Shown in pieces: positions 21,084 through 31,734 of a stretch of 64,000 nt of DNA. Origin of the DNA: Tubiluchus corallicola (lineage: Eukaryota; Priapulida; Priapulimorpha; Priapulimorphida; Tubiluchidae); contig JAQGDQ010000514.1 of NCBI GenBank assembly GCA_030141605.1, positions 81,001-145,000 on the forward strand, written 5' to 3'. The notes below the pieces were generated by a model that was not told the origin of the DNA, made no database searches, and saw only the letters and a list, made by a program, of their open reading frames with translations. The translations under genes and the position numbers were made by a program. The stretch's first letter is position 1. Every line of letters begins with the position of its first letter.

Positions 21084-22328
21084 ATGTTATTCGGCTCTCA
21101 CGTACTTATTGGATCTGTAGAAAAAGTGATTGATGGTGAATTAGAACTTAATACCATTCTCTACGACGCTTTTAGATCCGGCCCTCATGGAATTCTCCAC
21201 GCTATCTTTAGGACAGTTAAATTAATTTATAACATTTTATTTGGTGATAGCGACGAAATTCAACATAGCTCACAATGGTATCCTTATTTTAAACAAAAAT
21301 TGACTGATTTAATATCCAAAGGTAAATCAGGCTCACGTTCTGCCGTTGAATGGACCACCTGCTTTCTCCTACTAAAAGTGCTACCTAAAATTGCAAAATG
21401 TGGCTTTCATGTTTATGATTATATTATGGACTCTCACGACCAACATCAAGGGATAAAAGAATTTTTTAACTTTTTGGAAACTGAAGACAGCCGTGAAATG
21501 TTGCAGCGCTTTTTGAAACAAGGCACAGTAGGGCTTCTTTTTGATCCGGATGATTTTAAACAATGGCAAGAAGATAACAACATCGTAGGTCAAGTTCCAC
21601 ATTGTTCTGTAGGAATTTTGGGTAACATAATCGATTTATTTGAATCTTTTGAAACTAGTGTAGAGCAAATATTCTTCTCTCCAAAAATTCACAATGCTGT
21701 ATTGGATCGCGAACAAGCTAAGCAAGTTCCCAAATGCAAAAACCCCACCTCTCGTATTTCCGCTTTAAAATATGTTAGTTGTGCTTCTGTCCCTGTAATT
21801 GACCCTCTGGATTATCCTTCTGTCCCTTTTAATAGCGCCACTCCTATTCCTCCATGCGCTGATGAGTCTACTGCCACTACGTAAGCTGCCTTTAATAATG
21901 TAGAACAACTATGCTTAAAGAAACCTGAATTGGTGCGTAGTGGCCTCGAGAAGAAAAAATTAACTATATCACACAAAATTCTTTCTGGGTATAACATAAT
22001 GTCAAATTTAGATAAAAATTTCCCCTTCTTTAGAGATTTCGATGAAGAAGAAAGTGTAATTAAGCCCAAGTATGTAAAAGTCTTCGACGCCACGCCAGGC
22101 CGTGGCGGCACCACACAATACATATGGCAATCCACCCTTAATGCTGACATTCATTTCTATCAGGACCCTCAAGATAAATGGCCCATTGACATTCCTGTCA
22201 ACCTATACGGTTTGGCCGTATTGCTGTACGGGAAAAATGCATTTTTGGCCCAATACGGCTTACAAGAAAATCCATACGGCGAAAAGAAAAATATACGGCA
22301 AAATCAAAATGTTGCTCAGCGAAAATAA
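21084..22328 (+). pseudogene. ORF X, copy 1 (unrecognised, one internal stop)
   Basis: About 415 codons in one frame, interrupted only by TAA at 21882-21884. The product would be soluble and partly helical, with LFGSHVLIGSVEKV at the start, a low-hydrophobicity middle and a C-terminal part ending NIRQNQNVAQRK. Its position before F suggests a structural protein of the same negative-strand virus (for example a nucleoprotein or phosphoprotein), but no motif supports that. Downstream bases to 22548 are non-coding. The second copy is more damaged. Confidence 0.4.
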
Positions 22329-22548
22329 TCGCATCGAATATTCCCTTTTCGATCGGTACTTTCATGCAGACGATCTTACTTCCGTTCAAACGTCGTCATT
22401 GCGCACACTCAGCTAATAATTTTTAACATCCGGTTAACCACTTCCGCTATTTCATTCGTGAGAAAAAACACGGCAAGCGAACGTGTTCCTCCGGCGAAAA
22501 AGCAAAAAACTGGAACTGGACGTCATTTAAAAGAATGGGAGAGCCAAA

Positions 22549-23363
22549 ATGGCTTATTATACCTTCTTAGTTATGCTTGCTCTCTCTACTTCCATTCATG
22601 GAACTATTGTAAGTGTGAACAGTATCATCCCTCAACTGTCTCAGGAGGCGATTTACAAGCACCAAGACGTTTTAGCGTCATATGGGATTATCATCACTGA
22701 TCCCAAGCCCATTGGGTATCAAGTATCCCAATCTTACAAGATAATAAGAGTAGAAATGTCCAAAGCATGGAACATTCACTACCAGCTCTTCAAGGATCCA
22801 GAAAATGACTACCCCTCCAAAGCCAACCATCGAGATAAAAGATTCCTAGGAATGATTGTAGCCGGTGCTGCGATGGCAGAAGCCACTGCAGCCTTAGCAT
22901 TGGGGGCAACCAACAGGGCCGAAATTAATGCCCTCAACAGGAAAATGAGTGAGTTAAAAAACAACCAAGATATGATGAACCACGAGCTGACTGTAGTAAA
23001 TAAGGAAGTTGGCATTTTAGGACATGACCTGGAAAAATTGGAACGACTTGTTGGTAATGTTGACCATAACGTCCACAAGCTTATGCAGGCCCATGCAAAA
23101 GATATGACTCAGCTCCATGAATATCTAAATTCAGTTAGGTATGGACATGGATTGAGATCTATAACATCGTCTAAGATAGATTCACTCCTCATAAGCCCGA
23201 CTCAATTTAATCTTCTCATGTCTAATCCCAACTGCAGTGTCCCTTTGTCCTATGGTGCAAGCAGAGCAATAGTAATCAAATCAGAACCGGAGAGGTTGTG
23301 GATGTTGGTTAATGTGAGAGAGATCATTCAATCACCAAGCAGAGTGCATGTCAAAACCAAAAA
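22549..23363 (+). pseudogene. Class I fusion glycoprotein F, N-terminal part, copy 1
   Basis: The ATG at 22549 is followed by a signal peptide (residues 1-18), then a subunit-like segment to a dibasic cleavage site RDKR at residues 95-98. A glycine/alanine-rich hydrophobic fusion peptide (FLGMIVAGAAMA) follows, then a long heptad-rich region (about 120-195). This plan (furin site, fusion peptide, first heptad repeat) is that of paramyxovirus and pneumovirus F proteins, which merge viral and cell membranes. After an AAAAATG at 23363 the viral sequence stops and a hAT transposon fragment follows, so the C-terminal half and membrane anchor are missing. The full gene is represented at 31.7-33.2 kb. 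Confidence 0.7.
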
Positions 23364-23719
23364 TGTTTTGTGGTGGAGCATACGCTGGATGGGTGAAAGC
23401 CTCGTCAGAAGGCTCCGACTACTCGTTTTGTGTTCCATGTAGGAAAAATGTGAAAGTGCGAGCGTCCGGGTTTTACGACCTGAAGAGCCATTTCTCATCA
23501 ACACGTGGACACAAGGAAAGTGTGGCGAAAACTAAAACTTTTCGGTCGATGGATGATCATTTCAAACCAGCGAAGGAACCTGTTGTTAGCTCTAATGCCA
23601 CAGCTGCAGAAATTTTATTTTGTCAGTTTGTGGCCGAACACAACTTGCCACCTTCCATTGCTGACCATTTCAGTTCCAGTTTTTTTGTTCCAATTATTTT
23701 TTGTTGTTGTGTGGACTGA
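23364..23719 (+). pseudogene. hAT-type transposase N-terminal (BED-like) fragment, copy 1
   Basis: In a frame different from F, the sequence encodes W-V-K with FCVPC and a later H-x4-H-type pair (LKSHFSSTRGH), a BED-like zinc finger. SMDDHF and QFVAEHNLPPSIADH follow, as seen at the start of hAT-family transposases and domesticated relatives. Its first residues share codons with the end of F. It ends at TGA 23717-23719 after a divergent hydrophobic stretch. An identical piece is at 35837-36192. The rest of the transposase is absent here. Confidence 0.6.
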
Positions 23720-24460
23720 TATGCGATCTCCTGACTGGTCTGTTTCTGTTGGCTCCCAGCAAATTAACACATTTTCAGATTCGGTAAGGTCCCGTGCTGT
23801 CTTATAAGGTTTAGCAAGACCCTATATAAGGGCAACGCTAATAACAGGTTGACAGGTATGCATTGAACACGACTATCTTAAGAACATAGCTGACACTCAA
23901 ACTCTTTACCATCATGATAAATTTTCAAATGTCCTTGATAATTTTGATTTCGTGATCTGTGACTCTATCGATTTTCTCCACCTTCGGGCCATTTCTAGCA
24001 ACGATTATATTTCGAAGTGTGAAGCAAAAGTTAAAAATAAAGGCACCTTTTAGTTTAGTATTGGGTTAGAACAAATTAAAAACTTAAATATTTTAAAATT
24101 AAATTTACAAACACTACAAATTTCACATATCTCCTAACGTTAAAGCAAATCAAGTTTATATTTTCCTCCAATGTTCTGAAAAATTAGATAACAAAGAAGG
24201 TTTAGTTGCTTGGTCCGCTTGGTATCAATTCATACATTTTGTTGTTCGTTATCGCATGTACGCTGTAGAAAATGCTTTTAAACGTAAAATGAAACAATTG
24301 ACGTTAGCCCATCCTATTCTTTCTAAAGTTAAAGATAAGCCTTGCCACTACACAACCTTCTCCCCTACCCTAACGTCAGACCGCTTTGAAACCATGTTTG
24401 AATGTAAGCATAACAAGCTCAAAATTAACCATCGCCTTAACCGTATCGAAGCAATTTTGG
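23720..24460 (+). pseudogene. ORF Y fragment, copy 1 (unrecognised)
   Basis: After about 140 bases without coding signal, broken frames encode YLKNIADTQTLYHHDKFSNV and, after a frame change, LVAWSAWYQFIHFVVRYRM and ECKHNKLK. The copy at 36332-37478 continues for another 175 codons. Soluble, lysine-rich, no recognised family. It is cut at 24461, where the mini-exon leader begins in mid-codon. Confidence 0.4.
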
Positions 24461-25790
24461 GTCACTAAGCACTGAAATTGGCTATTTAAACGTTGCTGCT
24501 CCATTATGTAGTTACTATTTGAGCCACGTACACGTCTTTCTTTAGATATTTGGCAATAGTTTCATGAAAGTTACAACAATGGAGAACGGTGGGATGATGA
24601 CAGCCATATTAGTAAGTGTAATATACAGTTACCATTTGAGCCACGTACACGTCTTTCTTTAGATATTTGGCAATAGTTTCATGAAAGTTACATTCATTAC
24701 AATGGAGAACGGTGGGATGATGACAGCCATATTAGTAAGTGTAATATACAGTTACTATTTGAGCCACGTACACATCTTTCTTTAGATATTTGGCAATAGT
24801 TTCATGAAAGTTACATTCATTACAATGGAGAATGGTGGGATGATGACAGCCATATTAGTAAGTGTAATATACAGTTACTATTTGAGCCACGTACACGTCT
24901 TTCTTTAGATATTTGGCAATAGTTTCATGAAAGTTACATTCATTACAATGGAGAACGGTGGGATGATGACAGCCATATTAGTAAGTGTAATATACAGTTA
25001 CTATTTGAGCCACGTACACGTCTTTCTTTAGATATTTGGCAATAGTTTCATGAAAGTTACAACAATGGAGAACGGTGGGATGATGACAGCCATATTAGTA
25101 AGTGTAATATACAGTTGCTATTTGAGCCACGTACACGTCTTTCTTTAGATATTTGGCAATAGTTTCACAAAAGTTACATTCATTACAATGGAGAATGGTG
25201 GGATGATGACAGCCATATTAGTAAGTGTAATATACAGTTACTATTTGAGCCACGTACACGTCTTTCTTTAGATATTTGGCAATAGTTTCATGAAAGTTAC
25301 ATTCATTACAATATTAGTAAGTGTAATATACAGTTACTATTTGAGCCACGTACACGTCTTTCTTTAGATATTTGGCAATAGTTTCATGAAAGTTACAACA
25401 ATGGAGAATGGTGGGATGATGACAGCCATATTAGTAAGTGTAATATACAGTTGCTATTTGAGCCACGTACACGTCTTTCTTTAGATATTTGGCAATAGTT
25501 TCACGAAAGTTACATTCATTACAATGGAGAACGGTGGGATGATGACAGCCATATTAGTAAGTGTAATATACAGTTACTATTTGAGCCACGTACACGTCTT
25601 TCTTTAGATATTTGGCAATAGTTTCATGAAAGTTACAACAATGGAGAACGGTGGGATAATGACAGCCATATTAGTAAGTGTAATATACAGTTACTATTTG
25701 AGCCACGTACACGTCTTTCTTTAGATATTTGGCAATAGTTTCATGAAAGTTACAACAATGGAGAACGGTGGGATGATGACAGCCATATTA
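24461..25790 (+). repeat. Mini-exon leader (partial) and array 3 (eleven mini-exons)
   Basis: Starts inside the leader block (GGGTCACTAAGCACTG) and contains eleven exon-like units, the first at 24546 and the last at 25725-25790. Most are 72 or 66 nt. One (25272-25316) has lost 27 bases and is 45 nt, still a multiple of three. The 51-nt spacer with GTAAGT donor and tctttctttag acceptor is kept, including minor changes (cacatc for cacgtc; ttgcta for ttacta). No terminal exon follows. After the last donor the sequence enters the zinc-finger flank, as at 5704. Confidence 0.75.
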
Positions 25791-26377
25791 GTAAGTATTT
25801 TCCGCTAGTTTGATGTGACCTCAGATTTAAGACCACCATTACCAAAGCTTATTTTAATTTCCACATAATAATCATAATAGTTGTACTCTTGATTTATGAG
25901 CACAATTAGCAAAGCTTATTTTAATTTCCGCATAATAACCATTAATATATTTATTTGTAAAAAAAACACTACGTTATTGGGACGTAATAACGAGATTAGG
26001 GCGATAAAAATCCCTTCTAATTGTAATTTAAGTAGGGGTCGCTCGCTTGCTATTTTTCAAATAAAAGAGTTGTTTCCGCGAATGAAAAAGACCATACGTG
26101 TTCGTTCGTTTGCTCAGTGGCGGCACCGTGGACGCTCCGAAATTTGGGGTAAGTGTAATTTTATTCTTTAGCGTGTTTTTAGTTTTATAATGACACTTTA
26201 TTGCTTTTTCAATAGCAAAGCAATAGACTTTAATTACATCATAATTCGTGTAAGTGAAATTCTTCTTTGCAATAACGTGTGCACACGCGAATTCCATGCT
26301 ATAACGTTTGAATAGCGTTAATTATTTTCTTACAGAATACGGCTTTATAAGAATCAACAAACACCGTCTTAATCATC
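25791..26377 (+). repeat. Repeated 5' flank of the zinc-finger leader (copy 3 of 3)
   Basis: Very close copy of 5704-6281, with a short extra segment (about 26030-26060). Contains the donor-like GTAAGTGTAA near 26150 and acceptor ttttcttacag near 26335, before the ATG at 26378. Array 3 and array 1 both join it at the same place, so array plus flank is one duplicated unit. Confidence 0.65.
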
Positions 26378-27897
26378 ATGGACCCAGAACGCATTTTCAG
26401 GTGCCAGGTGGCAGTGAGAAGATTACGCATTGTCACCTGCGATATATGCGGGCGGGTCTGTCGTAGTATGAGAGCTATGCAGAGACACGTCACGATCGAT
26501 CATTATGGCCACGAAAGAAACTTTCTTTGCCACGTGTGTGGTCATACGGTCATGACGCAATACGGTCTAAGCTCTCATCTACTACGGAGACATCCAGCGA
26601 GACGACAGCGGCGACAACAGCAGCATCAAAATGGTGGCCGAGATGGCGGCGACGATGATGATGACGATGGGCCGTTTTGTGTGAGCAATGTGGGCTGCTG
26701 TTTCACACAATGGCAGCTTTAGAGAGGCACGCCGCACAACAGCAGCGTGGCGACCAAGATGGCGATGATGATGATGATGCTGATGAAGCTGCTGGTGGGC
26801 CGTTTTTGTGTGGCCAATGCGGCATGCTGTTCCACACAATGGCAGCTTTAGAGAGCCATGGCCCACAACAGCAGCAGCAGCATCAAAATGGTGGCCGAGA
26901 TGGCGGCGATGACGATGATGATGATGCTGATGCTGGTGGGCCGTTTTTGTGCAGCCAATGCGGCATGCTGTTCAACACATTGGCGGCTTTAGAGAGCCAC
27001 GTCACACAACAGCAGCAGCAACAAAATAGCGACGACATGGATGATGATGATGATGCTGATGCTGGTGGGTCGTTTTTGTGTGGGCAATGCGGCATGGTGT
27101 TCCACACATTGGCGGCTTTAGAGTGGCATGCCACACAACAGCAGCAGCAACAAAATGGTGGCTGTGACGACGACGGGCTGTTTTTGTGTGGGCAATGCGG
27201 CATGGTGTTCCACACATTGGCGGCTTTAGAGAGGCACGCCACACAACAGCAGCAGTAACAAAATGGCGCTCGAGATGGCGACGCCATGGATGATGATGAT
27301 GCTGATGCTGGTGGGTCGTTTTTGTGTGGGCAATGCGGCATGGCGTTCCACACATTGGCGGCTTTAGAGTGGCACGCCACACAACAGCAGCAGTAACAAA
27401 ATGGCGCTCGAGATGGTGACGCCATGGATGATGATGATGATGCTGATGCTGGTGGGTCGTTTTTGTGTGGGCAATGTGGCATGGCGTTCCACACATTGGC
27501 GGCTTTAGAGTGGCACGCCACACAACAGCAGCAGCAACAAAATGGTGGCTGTGACGACGACGGGCCGTTTTTGTGTGGGCAATGCGGCATGGTGTTCCAC
27601 ACATTGGCGGCTTTAGAGTGGCACGCCACACAACAGCAGCAGCAACAAAATGGTGGCTGTGACGACGACGGGCCGTTTTTGTGTGGGCAATGCGGCATGG
27701 CGTTCCACACATTGGCGGCTTTAGAGTGGCACGCCACACAACAGCAGCAGCAACAAAATGGTGGCTGTGACGACGACGGGCCGTTTTTGTGTGGGCAATG
27801 CGGCATGGCGTTCCACACATTGGCGGCTTTAGAGTGGCACGCCACACAACAGCAGCAGCAACAAAATGGTGGCTGTGACGACGACGGGCCATATCTA
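26378..27897 (+). pseudogene. Zinc-finger protein with ten Cys-Cys-His repeats, copy 3
   Basis: Second full copy of the finger-array gene. Both N-terminal C2H2 fingers and the basic RRHPARRQRR stretch are intact here, without the TGA of copy 2. A one-base loss in a T-run near 26683 shifts the frame at the border to the array. Ten finger-like units with glutamine and aspartate runs follow (26677-27890), with TAA at two glutamine positions (27256 and about 27394). The last four units are uninterrupted and read directly into the methyltransferase fragment at 27898. Arrangement of units differs slightly from copy 2, so the array has been rearranged after duplication. Confidence 0.65.
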
Positions 27898-28744
27898 ATG
27901 GAAAGGCATGTCACAGGAAAGGTACTTGAGTTAGGTGGAGGCGCTGGAGGAGGAACCCAATGGTTGGTCACCCAGAAGAAAGTTAAAGAAGTGACCACTC
28001 TATGCTTTGATAGAGAGGGACATGGCCGCCATCGATTGGGGGAAGAGAGAACTAACGGCTATGAGAAAAGCCACCTCCATTATTTTTCGACGTCTGTCAA
28101 TTACATTTAATGTTTCAGCGGAAGTTGGATGGCAGGTCAATGCGGCCAGTTGCATTAGCGGTAAAACGTTTAAAGGTAAGCAGGAAATTTACACTATGTA
28201 GATTTTTTAGTTAGCAAATAGATAGGTATCAAATTAGCGATAAGATATTGAGGCAGCTGTTTTAACTGTTTCGTCGTTTTGAAGTTATTTATTTATGTTG
28301 CAACTATAGCCTGAGGGAAAATACGACTGGCTAGTGTCAGATATAGGTGAAACAAAAACTCAATTTGACTACCAAACCTTATATTCCCGTAGAAAGAGAG
28401 AAAACTTTGACCGGATATTAACAAAAGACAAACCAAAATTAATAGTCTATAAAGAGTTAAGCCCGGGTGATTACAAGCTTGAGGAGTTTGTGAACAAATG
28501 GGGCTTGCGTGCTGTTAAGTTGCCTTATACTAGGAACTCCGGCACGGAATTCTACTTAGTCAATTTTGGGGAAGGCATGGAATACAGAGAAATGGCTAGG
28601 GTGGCCACTGAGCTGATGACTCGGATGAGAGTTATGGGACCTCCTATTACAGTAATGGAGAGTGAGAAAGAAATCAAAGAGGAATATTATCACCAAAGTA
28701 AACCAGACCCAAACAGGAGGAATCCACTTAAAGCACCAGACTAG
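27898..28744 (+). pseudogene. NS5-type methyltransferase fragment, copy 2
   Basis: Duplicate of 18705-19551, nearly base-identical, with the same glycine loop, the same frame break and extra bases, and the same VSDIGE, IVYKEL and GTEFYLVN segments. The shared defects show that the fragment was already broken before the 9.2-kb block was duplicated. Confidence 0.75.
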
Positions 28745-28966
28745 ACACTAACCATAGAAAACCTCAAATTCAAGTATAATGTCAGACCTCCTAGGACGTA
28801 TTAAAGGAAACGTTTCATTGCCAACCATGCATAATTGTTGCCATGCCAACCATGCATAAACGACTGCATAAACATAACATAAACATATACATAAACATAG
28901 AACTCCATACACAAAGACGCCTACAAAATATTGAATAGTATAGAATATAGGAACAATTAAACGAAC

Positions 28967-29396
28967 ATGTATAAGAGGATCATACCAATGATGTTTTTCA
29001 TTTCTATGGTCAATGGAACGAAGGAAATGAGAAATGAAACGAGAGGAGAAAAAACTCCTACCCTGAGTGCATGCACTGCACTACCTACAATACATAGGCA
29101 TTATACATGCCCAGTTAAGAGCTGTTATGGATCCATGGTTGTTGTGGACCCAACAGTGCCATGTATATACGTTCAGAACTGTAAACCAGGAGAGTATATG
29201 CACTATAATTGTACTTGTGGGAATAAGAAAGCTGATTACTGCACACATCAGAGTGCCAAATATTTTCAGGATATGACGTGCCAAACTCCTTATGATGATT
29301 TAAATGGGATTGGAAATGACCCAACCATATGTTCAATTGGAAGTAAAAAACTCCAAGATTGTGAAGAGGAGAATAGAAGAGAAGAATCTATCCTGT
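28967..29396 (+). CDS. Cysteine-rich secreted, virus-type ORF, copy 2
   Basis: Identical in sequence to 19774-20203: signal-like N-terminus, eleven cysteines and one NCT sequon. Same donor-like GTAAGT after the last conserved codons. Family unknown. Confidence 0.45.
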
Positions 29397-29436
29397 ATGT
29401 AAGTGATTTATGCATAAACATATGCATAAACATATC

Positions 29437-29858
29437 ATCTTTAGCTACCGGGTCTTTACCAAACAATTTTCATCAGCATCACACTGACTCACAGTCACTA
29501 GTAAACACTTTAAACTGTCTTCCCTAATCAATGATGGTAATTCGATGAAAACCTTTTATTTTTCCATATGAATGCGAGTCGCTTGTACCTTAATTAAAAT
29601 TTCATCACAACAGATCCTTCCATAGTTATTTATTTATTGATATTTTTTACAGAGCTTGTACCTTGTGAGGAGAGTCTGGAAGGTTTTGACCTCAGCTGGG
29701 ATTCGACTGAGCAGAACTCAGAAGCAGGTGTTTCTACAGTAACCAGTGAACCAGTAAGCGAATTCAAGTGGTGTATGGTGAGTACGAACAGCCAACGATG
29801 TTTTAGCACTTTGTCCATCTCATTTCTCGAGATGAAAATGTGTTAGACATTTTTAATT
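29437..29858 (+). repeat. Module E with exon-like segment, copy 2 of 3
   Basis: Same as 20244-20665, including the 125-base exon-like piece (29653-29777) with acceptor and GTGAGT donor. Confidence 0.55.
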
Positions 29859-30276
29859 ATCAAATACAGACATATATAAACATAAAATTCACACTAATTT
29901 ATGAAAGAATACATTACATTAACTATTTGGACAATTCATTATTCTTCTGGCTTTTCATAGTCTGCGTTTTATACAGAAGTGGATATGAAATAATGGCACT
30001 CACTTTTATAGCATATGTTTACTTTATGTACCGATGTGACACATTCATGGGTATGGTGTTAGTATTCATAGGTTGGTCAATTAACACAACAATGGTGACT
30101 ATTGGCATCCTCATGATGTTAGGTATCACTAATCATTTAGTGGCAACAGTAAATGAAGCAATAGCTAGGGTGTACTACAAGAAAAGGACAAGAGGGTACT
30201 ACAATAAGCATGATCTGGTATATATGATCATGATGCTCTTACTTCCTATGGAGATGCACAGGATCCTTTCAACATT
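29840..30276 (+). CDS. Multi-pass membrane ORF, copy 2 (NS2/NS4-like)
   Basis: Same protein as at 20647-21083, one silent difference seen (attcata for atttata). Again overlaps the start of ORF X at its 3' end. Confidence 0.4.
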
Positions 30277-31509
30277 ATGTTATTCGGCTCTCACGTACTT
30301 ATTGGATCTGTAGAAAAAGTGATTGATGGTGAATTAGAACTTAATACCATTCTCTACGACGCTTTTAGATCCGGCCCTCATGGAATTCTCCACGCTATCT
30401 TTAGGACAGTTAAATTAATTTATAACATTTTATTTGGTGATAGCGACGAAATTCAACATAGCTCACAATGGTATCCTTATTTTAAACAAAAATTGACTGA
30501 TTTAATATCCAAAGGTAAATCAGGCTCACGTTCTGCCGTTGAATGGACCACCTGCTTTCTCCTACTAAAAGTGCTACCTAAAATTGCAAAATGTGGCTTT
30601 CATGTTTATGATTATATTATGGACTCTCACGACCAACATCAAGGGATAAAAGAATTTTTTAACTTTTTGGAAACTGAAGACAGCCGTGAAATGTTGCAGC
30701 GCTTTTTGAAACAAGGCACAGTAGGGCTTCTTTTTGATCCGGATGATTTTAAACAATGGCAAGAAGATAACAACATCATAGGTCAAGTTCCACATTGTTC
30801 TGTAGGAATTTTGGGTAACATAATCGATTTATTTGAATCTTTTGAAACTAGTGTAGAGCAAATATTCTTCTCTCCAAAAATTCACAATGCTGTATTGGAT
30901 CGCGAACAAGCTAAGCAAGTTCCCAAATGCAAAAACCCCACCTCTCGTATTTCCGCTTTAAAATATGTTAGTTGTGCTTCTGTCCCTGTAATTGACCCTC
31001 TGGATTATCCTTCTGTCCCTTTTAATAGCGCCACTCCATTCCTCCATGCGCTGATGAGTCTACTGCCACTACGTAAGCTGCCTTTAATAATGTAGAACAA
31101 CTATGCTTAAAGACACCTGAATTGGTGCGTAGTGGCCTCGAGAAGAAAAATTTAACTATATCACACAAAATTCTTTCTGGGTACAACGTAATTTAGATAA
31201 AAATTTCCCGTTCTTTAGAGATTTCGATGAAGAAGAAAGTGTAATTAAGCCCAAGTATGTAAAAGTCTTCGACGCCACGCCAGGCCGTGGCGGCACCACA
31301 CAATACATATGGCAATCCACCCTTAATGCTGACATTCATTTCTATCAGGACCCTCAAGATAAATGGCCCATTGACATTCCTGTCAACCTATACGGTTTGG
31401 CCGTATTGCTGTACGGGAAAAATGCATTTTTGGCCCAATACGGCTTACAAGAAAATCCATACGGCGAAAAGAAAAATATACGGCAAAATCAAAATGTTGC
31501 TCAGCGAAA
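30277..31509 (+). pseudogene. ORF X, copy 2 (frameshifted)
   Basis: Matches 21084-22328, but a one-base loss near 31036 (ccactccattcc for ccactcctattcc) shifts the frame so that the 5' ORF ends at 31095. A further short loss occurs near 31190. The later bases to 31509 remain homologous to the end of X. Unrecognised. Confidence 0.4.
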
Positions 31510-31734
31510 ATAATCGCATCGAATATTCCCTTTTCGATCGGTACTTTCATGCAGACGATCTTACTTCCGTTCAAACGTCGTCATTGCGCACACTCAGCTA
31601 ATAATTTTTAACATCCGGTTAACCACTTCCGCTATTTCATTCGTGAGAAAAAACACGGCAAGCGAACGTGTTCCTCCAGCGAAAAAGCAAAAAACTGGAA
31701 CTGGACGTCATTTAAAAGAATGGGAGAGCCAAAA

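Noticed and set aside
5141..25790. Mini-exon arrays as a simple satellite
   Set aside because: Not fully excluded, but intact splice borders in every unit and lengths changing only by multiples of three argue for exon-like origin, so I kept it as a finding.
17648..27998. Minus-strand ORFs rich in His, Cys or Ser over the finger arrays
   Set aside because: They are the antisense of CAG/CAA and GAT runs. The plus strand gives conserved CxxC units and a leader with true C2H2 fingers.
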